Under the pieces are notes generated by a model. The model saw nothing but the letters and a program-made list of their open reading frames with translations, was not told the DNA's origin and made no database searches. From Agarophyton chilense (lineage: Eukaryota > Rhodophyta > Florideophyceae > Gracilariales > Gracilariaceae), in NCBI GenBank assembly GCA_030374765.1, contig JARGXX010000138.1:1550001-1614000 (forward strand): a DNA stretch of 64,000 nt. The letters are read 5' to 3'. Positions 55,500-64,000 of the stretch are shown here, one piece after another. The translations under genes and the position numbers were made by a program. Numbering within the stretch: position 1 is the first letter of the stretch; the number at the start of each line of letters is the position of its first letter.

Positions 55500-56586
55500 T
55501 TGGACGGTCAGGAGCCAAGGAGTTCCTCACATCCCAATACGAACCACAACCATTGTAAAAATCAGAATGGACCAGAACTGGAAGACAGTAACGAACATGT
55601 CTGTATCCTCAGGAATGAGAATTATAAAGTCATGGTAGACATGGGACTACGTTCCAACAGCTCCCAAGCTGCAAAAGCAGTATCGGACACAAGCGCTGGT
55701 CCCAATTTGGTCCATTCTAAGCTACTCCCATTTGGTTGGCAAGATTTAGTTCAAGCAAGGACGACCCACAGGATTACTGATGCATCACATAAACCAATGG
55801 ACATTAAAGGGATAGTACCACCTTACATACACATTTCACGATTCACCATCCGCACGTGGTTCCTAGTATTTCCTAACTTGGGTTCTGTGGCAATCCTAGG
55901 GACCTTCTCCATCGATCGATACATTAAGGCCATATATCCAGGCCTTAGGAAAGTCGCGTTCTATCGCGCACCTTCTATCTACATAATTGGTTCCGCCCCA
56001 AGGCCAGAGCGACGATACTAAGTCCAATGAGGTTCGCTTATCGAAAGCCATAAAGGTAGCCCCGATGACCCAGATCACCGTATCGGCCCACTACCAGTCC
56101 TCAGGTCTCTTGGAGATACGGGACCACCCGAAAATGGTTCTGAAGCACTTCACCCCATTGGCCAATGGAGTAATGGATATCAGCCCCAATAGGCCCTTTT
56201 TGGGTACGGTCAGCAACTTCCGAGATAGGCCCGTACGGTTACCTAAAGGTACAGTGATTGGCGTCACTGTACATGCCCCTATGCCCATTATGGAGGCCCA
56301 ATTGAAGAACTTTTCAACTACAACTCTCGATGACGACGTCGACTCTTGGCAGGAGACAGTCGCTATCGGCGCAGAATTAGAATCCTTTAGTCTCCAGGTA
56401 ATTGATGTCCTCAGGGAACACCAGACCATGTGTTCAGGTAGATTGGGAAACATTAGAGCCACTACACACCACATTGACCTTCAGGACGATGCTAGACTAC
56501 AGTTCCCGCTCCCATACAGTACAGGCCTGAAGGGTAGGGAAATTGTCGCCAACCTGAAGGACAAAATCGCACAGCTCACGTCATAG
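55500..56586 (+). pseudogene. G1 copy 2 protease and RT linker
   Basis: The protease has MVDMGLRSNSSQAAKAVSDT followed by SAGPNLVHSKLL, where D-T-S replaces the D-T-G seen in copy 1. RTWFLVFPNLGSVAILGTF is the distal strand. A second frame (55987-56586) holds a linker with QVIDVLREHQTMCSGRLGNI and the conserved ATTHHIDL-type entry to RT. Confidence 0.68.
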
Positions 56587-57790
56587 AGCCGGCGCCTTCT
56601 AACCAATTCGAATAGGCAAGTTCCCTGGTGTGCGCGTCTAAGAAGGATGGCTCCATCAGGTTCTGTGTCTACAATATGAAGCTGAACGCAGTAACAAAGT
56701 GGGACTCATACCCGATACCCCTTATGGGGGACTGTCTAGATTCCTCATGTGAAGCAGCCGTATTCACTACACTAGAAGCTATTTCCGGATATTGGAAAAT
56801 CCATATGGCTGAGGATGAGAGGGCACTGACAACCTTCATCACCCACGAAGGTCTGTTCAGATTTACTCGTATGTTCTTTGGTGTAAAGAATGCGCCAACG
56901 ACCTTCCAAGCGGTAATGAACATCATACTGTCCAGAGTCGAATGGAAAATCGCCCTTTTCTATTTGGATGACGTGATAATCTTCTCATGAACCGTGAAGG
57001 AACACTTTCGCCACGTGAGAACGATGCTAGCAATCCTACAGGACGCCTGAGTAACACTGAAACTGCGCTAATGCGCCTTCTTTCAGGCCTCAGTGGACTA
57101 TTTCGGTCACGTCGTCCTCCCAGGAAAATTAAAGGTAGCCAAACGGACCACTAAAGCGATCCGCCAGGCTAAACTATCCAGATCCCACACGTAATTACGA
57201 TACTTTTTGGGCTTGTGCAATTTCCACCGACGTTTCGTTCAATGATTTGCTAAAATCTCGGCCCCTCTCAACGCAATATTTAATAAGGAAACACCTTTGG
57301 AATTTGAGTAACTTACCGAGGACTAATACCAGGCATTTCAAACCCTAAAGGACAAATTGCTAAACCCACCCATACTGGCTTTACCAAAATCCAATAGGCG
57401 CTTTGTGATGGACACAGACGCTTCTGATGTCCAAGTGGGATGTGCATTGCTACAGGAACAAGATTCACCAAAGGATAATCGACTTATTAGATACTGGAGC
57501 AGAACGCTCACCAGCGCGGAGCGAAACTACAGTATTACCGAAAAGGAATGTCTCGCCATAATATGGTCTGCATCAACACTCCGACCATACCTCTAGGGAA
57601 CTAGGTTTCCAAAAAAGACAGACCACGATTCACTCCGCTGGCTACTCAATATGACCGATGCATCAAGTCGCCTCGCTCGTTGTGGCCTCTATCGTTGGCG
57701 CTTTAGGCTTTCATAGTATGACTATGATATAACCAATAGACCAGGCATCAATCACCAGGAAGCAGATGCCCTCTCGCGAATCATTACCGA
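56587..57790 (+). pseudogene. G1 copy 2 reverse transcriptase and RNase H
   Basis: The RT reads SLVCASKKDGSIRFCVYNMK, GLFRFTRMFFGVKNAPTTFQ and ALFYLDDVIIFS, with a full Y-L-D-D box (about 56957-56980) followed directly by a stop. More stops lie at 57048-57330. RNase H has RRFVMDTDASDVQVGCALLQ, RYWSRTLTSAERNYSITEKE and NHQEADALSRI near 57755-57780. Confidence 0.82.
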
Positions 57791-57931
57791 CGGAACTGAT
57801 GACACGCTATTGGACGACCTCATTTTTACTCCCTTCGAAGATGATGGACCTCAGGATAATAGGGAAACGGACTACCTGATGAGTACGGTCAAAGTGGATG
57901 ATCCTGAGGTAAAGGAGAATGAAGTCTACTA

Positions 57932-59005
57932 TTGGACTGGGAGACAATACCACCAAATTTGACACAATCGCATGTTAATGCAATAACCACAGAGGAAAAA
58001 GAGCTCCTTCCTACAAATATTGAGAAACTCCTACAGGCGCAGGTCAAAGTTGAGTACTGCAAGGAAACAGCCCAATTGGTAGGAACCCCTCGATGCTTAT
58101 TCGACTACGACCGATTCGGACTATTGTGTCACCGCTCACCACTAGATGGCGCACTCCAACGGATAGAACCAAGGTCATTGAGGGCGAGATTCCTTTACCT
58201 CGAGCATTTCCCTCCCTTGGCTGGTCACCCTGAAGGCTGACGAATGTACCACACCCTAAGGAAGTTCTTTAAGTGGCCGCCAATGGCGCAGGACCTATGG
58301 CAAAAAGGTAGGAACCGCGCCTCTTGGGCATAGTTCCGAGGGTCTTGCGCCAACCATCAGGCCAAATCGAAACTTTTCCCCGCCGCAGGCCCGATGGAAT
58401 TCGTCGCAATGGATATACTTGGACCTTTGCCCAAGTCGCCCCATGGGAAACGGTTCGTCTTGGTAATAAGCAATAGGTTTACCAAACTTACCCGAGCCCT
58501 ACCTCTAGGAAAGACAACAGCTACGGATGTGGCCACCGCATTCTTGGCCCAATGGGTATATCTCTATGGCATGCCACTCAACCTCCTTATGGATATTGGC
58601 AGCCAGTTTGTATCCAAAATCTTTTCGCACTTTATTGCTACCATAGGTATCAAACATGTAACCACCACGGCATACCACCTCGACACCAATTGCCAAGCCG
58701 AACGCTTCAACCATACCTTTCTGGACCGATTGACACACTACGTATCGGAGCACCAATTGGAATGGGACGACTACGTTGAGCCATTGGATTAAGCCTACAA
58801 CACGCAAGTGCACATTTTTACGGGGACAACACCTTTCGATTTAACGCTAACAAGGTCGCCACCACCGATAGCAGTTGACCTTCAGGAATCGATTATACCC
58901 CAGGAAATAACCGAAAGATTGAATCTTACTAAGGCAAAGCGCTTCTCTCACCGACGCATCGACAGCATTATCCAATCGGCTACAGCTGTACTGACCAATG
59001 CCTAA
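57932..59005 (+). pseudogene. G1 copy 2 integrase
   Basis: The zinc module is partial (LYLEHFPPLAGHPEG at about 58193-58237, with cysteines in broken sequence near 58345). The core has MEFVAMDILGPLPKSPHGKR, LNLLMDIGSQFVSKIFSHF and HLDTNCQAERFNHTFLDRL as the D, D and E boxes (58394-58792). After a stop it continues AYNTQVHIFTGTTPFDLTL to 59005. Confidence 0.8.
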
Positions 59006-59068
59006 CGGCGCGAAAAGGTCAATTTCGACAAAACCTTCTGAAACACACATAACTTTGGGAATGGAGCA

Positions 59069-59765
59069 TTGGCTTACCTGGACAGGCCACGGAGAGATAT
59101 TGATGACCTCGAGGATACTACGCGAAAACTTCTACCCTGCTCGACGGAACCATATAAAGTCCTTGAGGCCAGTCAACACAAAATTACGATACTAATTGAT
59201 GGCCTACAGGACACCGTGTCTGTTGATCGGGTGACACGAGCTCCCGGTTCTTCCGGACCACCAATGTCGCAGCCCCTTGGCCCGTCAGAATCATCACGAC
59301 CTCAGGTCGAGGCTCAGGTCCCCGTAGCTCTTAAGGCAATATCCGCAGACCCGACTATTTTCATGAACTCATTAGTCAACGCCAAAGAAGATGAACCATC
59401 TCTCCCGACCAACTACAATAAATTCGCCCCGCTGGGCCACACTATCCTTCCAGAGGAGGAATACCAACAGGAATACATCATTGAACGAATCATATACGCT
59501 GGTCGAGGAGAAGATGGGATACTGCGCTATAGCGTCGGTTGGTTTGGCTATTTTTCCGAGTAAGACACTTGGCACCAGCCTCAGACCATTCCAGCTAACC
59601 TTATCGTCCGCTATTGGCGCACAATCTGCAGCACGTAGCCCAGACTTCGAGAGGAGGCATATTTGGGCCGAAAATACCGAAGCGCCTCTCGATACGCCTC
59701 CTGACACGACAGTTCGCCGTAACTACCGCTTCAGGGAACAACGTCAGTCCTCAGGCGAAACCTGA
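59069..59765 (+). pseudogene. G1 copy 2 integrase C-terminus and chromodomain
   Basis: The integrase tail reads RPRRDIDDLEDTTRKLLPCS and KITILIDGLQDTVSVDRV. The chromodomain begins EYIIERIIYAGRGEDGILRY and SVGWFGYFSE (59477-59560). It is cut by a stop and continues DTWHQPQTIPANLIVRYW. A final arginine-rich frame ends at 59765. Confidence 0.78.
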
Positions 59766-59939
59766 GCAAGACCTCAGAAGCTCTTAAGGTTTGGAAGCCG
59801 TCTCGGGGCACACAAGTTGGAAAAATACAGGAGAAAATTTGAGAAACACAAGCATTACTTATTTGACTAACTAGCAGCCACTTAACAGCCCTCTCCATAA
59901 CCTCAAGGTTCTCGAAAGCGCTCCGAATACCAACAGGAC

Positions 59940-62021
59940 TCACTGGAGTGGTGCTGGAGTAACTTCGTCGTCCACATTGGAACATCCAAGAGCCAAACCG
60001 GGGCTTGGATCAATCGAGGGTCCCATTGTATCACTAGGACCGGCACCAGCAAGCCGAGCACGGTTCTTCGGCGGAGGTTCCCCTGAGGAACAATTGTCAC
60101 CCTCCGAAGCCTCGCTGTCGCTCAAATAAAGACCACACAGGGCATTCAAGTCGGTAGTAACCCTCTGGGACATCATTTGGTCATTCTGCTGCATGATGTT
60201 GACCATGGCGGTATTGAGATCCTGACCCTGTTGGACAACCGCGGCGTAGTGCGCCAAGCGACGGGCTCAGGAGCATGCTTTCCTCAGAACTTTCGCAATG
60301 TCCATCGAGGTAGTAATACCAACGGTATGGCAGACATTACGCAGATCCGGGGCTGCAGCCGTGACCGAAGCGGGAAGATGCGGCAATGGAGAGGACGGAG
60401 CCGTGTCGACGCATACAGTAGAACTCTGATCCATCGCATCAACTACAGGAATTTAAGCTTCAACAATGACCTCGCCGGGAGGGATATGCGCTTGGACGAT
60501 GGGCGGCTCAAATAAGAGTTCATCCTGAGGGGCAGGGCCTGGATGAGCTGGAGGAGGGGCAGCGGTCGGAAACATAACAGCGGGCTCGAACGGAGGATTG
60601 ACACCCTCCACTAGTTAAATGGAGGGTTCTTCATCGAAGTATTTTCCTTCGGGCATACCAGCAGCAACCAACGGCTTGGCTTCCAAGTCAGGCTCGAAGC
60701 ACAGGGTATCGAAACCAATGGCCTTCGGGTAATAGTCAGGCACATAAAGCCTCGGAATGTACGTTGGTTGGTTCCTCAAGGGGTAAGCGGGATAGGCATG
60801 AGTGACATCCCAACCCTGCGGATGTAGCGGAATTGGCGTGAAAGAGTCGGTATCGTGGTCATACACAACGAACCCAGGAGTCTTGCTCCAGTCCACCTGT
60901 AGGAAATGATCCAAAAGTGCTTCGGCTTCCTCGACGGCAAACTGGGTCCCACGAAAGATATTATGGATGCCCATGTTACTTTGGAAACGGATCATGATGT
61001 CCGGATGCGGGACTGGACGAGCTCGAGGACCGAGTATGTGCTCGCCGTGCCATACCCTCTAATCATCCGAACGGACATTCCCACGGATTCCGTACTTTGC
61101 GGTATCCAGGAAGGCTTAAAGGGACATCACGCCGAACTCAACGAAGAGTACCTGCTAGGGCAATGAAGACCCTCGGATATTGTCATCTTTCATGAATTTT
61201 GACAAATAACACACCACTACAGACGGCGTTGCACCCAAAAAAAGCGGCGAGATACGCCAGTACAGGACGCATTGGTTATCATCCACGCAGCGAAGCGAGA
61301 GATATAACGGAGGACGTTTGTCTGCGCTCATGTCGTGAAACTTTACCTGTTGCCAACAGAAGAAGAAGTGCAAGGATTTACGCAAACGACCATCAGGCTC
61401 ATGCATCTCGGTCCAACAGACCCGGTTGGACATCCAAATCATGCGTTCATACGGCGGTTGGAAGCACATGAGCGCCAAGAGGTTGTGACCCGCTGGAGGA
61501 AATCTCACATTAGGCGAGGTGAATTCCTCGTATAGTTCTGAAAGGAGTTTGTTCACCCTGAACTGGTACTGGGCTTTCTCCTCATAACGGGCGTACGGTA
61601 TGTCCGCTTTGATGAAAGTTCCACAGCGCGTCGCTGAACACGGATCCACAAGACCATGCAATTAACGGTTATACAACGAGACGTTTTGCGCGTTCTTACT
61701 GCCCCTCCGGAAATCGGGGATTATGGCGAACCTCCGGGCATCGAGATACACATGACAAAATCTCAGGTATTCTTCCAGAGAGGACGGCAGAATGCCATGA
61801 CGCCAGGCCCGCGGATTTCGTCCGATAGTACAGTCCTAGCGCTCCCCGGGGCGCTCATAAGTCACGTAGTATCCCAAGGAACTCTCTGTTTGGTTATTCG
61901 AAGCCATGGCGCCGCTGCCCACAGGTTGGTTGGCCGGGAAATGGATAGGGTAACCGACGGAGGCGACAAAGTCCGGAGGGAGAATGGCGTATCAGATAGG
62001 AGTATGAGGCAAAGGCAGCAT
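59940..62021 (-). pseudogene. antisense ORF of G1 copy 2, convergent with pol
   Basis: One minus-strand frame of 693 codons runs from ATG 62021 to the stop at 59940 with about nine in-frame stops and no frame slip, against about 32 stops expected by chance. The start matches copy 1 (9657). In order: MLPLPHTPI, LPPDFVASVGYPIHFPANQP, AMASNNQTESSLGYYVTYER, YARYEEKAQYQFRVNKLLSE, WQQVKFHDMSADKRPPLYLS, EALLDHFLQVDWSKTPGFVV and QPTYIPRLYVPDYYPKAIGF. A proline-rich linker follows, then GQDLNTAMVNIMQQNDQMMS, an acidic/Ser run and PPPKNRARLAG. The tail may be a coiled segment plus nuclear signal. No known domain recognised. It lies 175 bp tail to tail from pol. Confidence 0.65.
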
Positions 62022-62160
62022 CGCCCGCGACCAATGGAGGTATTACAAGGCGACAAAGAGGGGAGATGAAACCGAATCGTGCAGGATGATCGACGGGACC
62101 CCGAATAGTATAAGCGCTCACCGTGGTTCATGGCGGACGAGCGCGTAGGGTCGCCAAACA

Positions 62161-62700
62161 TATAGCGAAGGATACGTCTGTGTTCTCGGAAAGCTAGTAG
62201 TAGCCACTAGTTTAGTAAGCGGGAAGATATCCGGCAAAAAATCTGCGAAAAATGACGGATCGCGGATGAAGAGGTAATTTCTGTTAATTTTTTAGAGTGC
62301 CAGCTAGTTTTGGCTTTCGATTCTATATCAAAATCCTGCACATTATGAATGGGAAACGAATGCAAAAGCTCCTGCTAGTTTACCGCCTATGTTTGGATGC
62401 CAAACGCTAGATGTGAATGACAAAAGCCTGGCTCAAACTCCCTCACACCAACTTTGTGTTCTCGGAATGCTAGTTCCCGGTGCTAGAAGCGTAGGGGGCA
62501 AAGAAAATCGTCAAAAATCTGCGAAAAATGAAGAATCGGCAATGTGCAAGCAATTAATTCAGATTTTTCGTATACCACACCTTCACGCATTCACGCGATT
62601 ACTAGCAGTGAAGAATGCAGAAAGGAAGTGCACTGAAGCGCTAGTTTGCATCTCATTCGATGGAAGTGAAACGCTAGTTTATCTACCTTTAACAACCACC
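62161..62700. repeat. diverged repeat with recurrent GCTAGTTT boxes
   Basis: A block TGTGTTCTCGGAA(A/T)GCTAGT, followed downstream by AAAATCTGCGAAAAATGA, occurs twice (from about 62176 and 62456). GCTAGTTT variants recur at about 62205, 62303, 62372, 62470, 62639 and 62669. A related 24-nt piece (TACGTCTGTGTTTTCGGAAA) lies in the LTR near 2535-2558. Probably remnants of an LTR or other element. Confidence 0.5.
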
Positions 62701-63260
62701 AATAAACTCTTCAATCATCCTACCATCGGCACTACACCCCTACCATTCTTCCCTTCCGAAGCACTCCAAACCCGGTGGCGGCTACTTGTCCGTCTCGAGG
62801 AACGATTGCCACGCCGTGAATACTTTCAAGCATCTACTTCTCCTCCTCAACACCCCCCGCCAACCCCAACGGATTCTCTACATCTCTTACATCACTGTCT
62901 TCAAGTCTCTACGTCGCGCTTAATTCGTCGGCGACATCGTTCTCTGCATTCGAACATTGCTCGACCGAGTCGTATCCGTCTTCTTTGCTCACTTCCTCCT
63001 GGAATGTTTCAAGCCCTCCTCCTTGACCTCCTCCACAGCCGCCCCTCCCCTAATTACCAACACCTTCTTCAGCACAGTCTTCATATTCTCTGCTGTCGTC
63101 AACTACGAACTGGATTACAAATTCAAGCGCTACATCTCCGCATCCGGGGTGTACTCATTATCACATACCAGACACCTCCTTCCGTTCGAATAGCACTAAC
63201 ACTTACACTAGAACACTTACAGACTTTATTCTTTACGGCCAAGTGAAGAATAAATAAAAA
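62700..63260 (+). other. possible hydrophobic ORF remnant
   Basis: Two overlapping plus-strand frames. One is 285 codons (62389-63246) but is Pro/Leu/Arg-rich and looks like an off-frame reading. The other (about 62850-63190) reads RILYISYITVFKSLRRA, a stop, then DIVLCIRTLLDRVVSVFFAH and TVFIFSAVVNYELDYKFKRY, which is more protein-like and could be membrane-spanning. No family recognised. Confidence 0.25.
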
Positions 63261-63747
63261 CACTCTTCACTTAACAACTCAGTTCCCCTTCTCATCATCC
63301 CCCGCATTCACCCCTTTCAAAGGTTTATAGCTCCCACCCTCTTCATCTCCCTTTTCTTTTCATTCGTCTACCACCTCAATCACTCCCTCCTCATCCTCTC
63401 GGCTCTCGGGCTTAATCATCTACTGCCACGTCTTCTTCCTATTCATTCACGGAATTCTCTCTCAAAACGCAAAGTCCTTTCTAAACCTTGGCTTTCAGTT
63501 GCACTCCATCAGGCAAGTTCTGGTTCTCTGGAACCACATACATATGGTACGGAAACAGCTTCTAATCCGACATGACACCGTCCGCACTTCCCGCTCCAGC
63601 ATGAAAGACATCACCCCTCCCAACGAATATTGACATCGGTGGTATCGTGTGCTTTTTCACATACATCCGTTGCGCGACCCACTCCAATTCCGCATTGCTC
63701 TTTGCCTACGGGGTATGCGATCTTACACACAACCACATTGAAAACTA
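63261..63747. other. C/T-rich stretch, no gene seen
   Basis: Strongly pyrimidine-rich on the plus strand, similar in composition to the leader at 34260-34430. No convincing frame on either strand. Confidence 0.4.
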
Positions 63748-63990
63748 CTACCTTCCAGTTGCCATCATGAAATGGCCCGGGTTCTTCCCCTCCATCTCGT
63801 CACGGTTCGTCAACGTCTGAAAGTCAGTATGTAGCTCTTTCCGCGGGCATCCATCCCCATTACACATCACCCTTACCCTATTATTGGGAGCGTACACCTT
63901 CATCACCGCCACTCGGTTATCTTCCGAACCAGAGCACACACATATCCGTCCCGCTCGTGGATCCAACATCGCATGCTTCTTCACCCACAC
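63748..63990 (-). other. possible partial gene at the right edge
   Basis: An 80-codon minus-strand frame: KHAMLDPRAGRICVCSGSED, then VKVYAPNNRVRVMCNGDGCP. It has balanced composition and two cysteine pairs but no recognised family. A second frame continues past its stop (WKVVVFNVVVCKIAYPVGKE), suggesting a frameshift or intron. The 5' end would be outside the window. Confidence 0.3.
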
Positions 63991-64000
63991 ATTCCTATCC

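Larger units (their letters stand above)
52670..62160 (+). mobile_element. Ty3/gypsy chromovirus, family G1 copy 2, 3' truncated
   Basis: Has a 5' LTR, gag, protease, RT, RNase H, integrase, chromodomain and a long antisense frame. Similarity to copy 1 stops at about 62160, inside the region before the 3' LTR. The polypurine tract and 3' LTR are therefore missing and no TSD can be scored. Domain order and LTR sequence tie it to copy 1 (8698-13520) and to the solo LTR at 17601-18045. Confidence 0.85.

Noticed and set aside
62389-63246. 285-codon plus-strand ORF near the right end
   Set aside because: Long, but Leu/His/Pro/Arg-rich with no motif, and another frame over part of it looks more protein-like. 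Not called as a gene.
1-64000. CRISPR array, operons or ribosome-binding sites
   Set aside because: The window is eukaryotic in character: LTR elements, spliceosomal-type introns, TATA boxes. No regular spacer-repeat array was seen; the tandem repeats found have degenerate units and no spacers.

Overview
This window looks like a repeat-dominated nuclear segment of a small-intron eukaryote. The evidence is the set of LTR retrotransposons with target-site duplications, a KDZ/Plavaka-type DDE transposase, a tyrosine recombinase, GT..AG introns of about 60-95 nt with TCTGAC-like branch sites, and a pyrimidine-rich leader before the one intact conserved gene. The species cannot be fixed from sequence alone. 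A red alga is my first guess and a fungus the main alternative, both with low confidence. Nearly all long coding stretches are mobile-element genes, most of them carrying stops or frameshifts.

Layout. 1-2766: minus-strand Ty3/gypsy fragment (gag, protease, RT start, 5' LTR) cut by the window edge. 2767-4500: minus-strand set of very short exons arranged as a tandemly repeated two-exon module. 4599-7264: plus-strand DDE transposase gene ending on a perfect hairpin. 8698-13520: deleted Ty3/gypsy copy of family G1 (minus strand). 14249-20536: Ty1/copia element C1 with TSD TCTGA, containing two nested solo LTRs, each with its own TSD. 21253-24160: truncated copia-order element C2 with an unusual protease and a Tudor-like domain. 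24658-25287 and 30030-30619: the two halves of one tyrosine-recombinase gene, split by copia element C3 (25288-30029, TSD GATAG). 32516-32782: small zinc-finger ORF. 34433-35134: peroxiredoxin-like gene, the only clearly intact conserved gene. 37859-49711: Ty3/gypsy chromovirus of family G2. 49712-52669: non-coding repeats. 52670-62160: second, longer G1 chromovirus, 3' truncated. 62161-64000: repeat remnants and poorly supported ORFs.

Main observations. Both chromovirus families (G1 and G2) carry a long antisense reading frame between the chromodomain end of pol and the 3' LTR, convergent with pol. The two antisense frames share short motifs in the same order, and the deleted G1 copy keeps both ends of its antisense frame. 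The minus-strand micro-exon locus at 3.2-4.3 kb repeats exon, intron, exon and intron as a unit. The copia insertion into the tyrosine recombinase and the two solo LTRs inside C1 give a relative order of insertion events.
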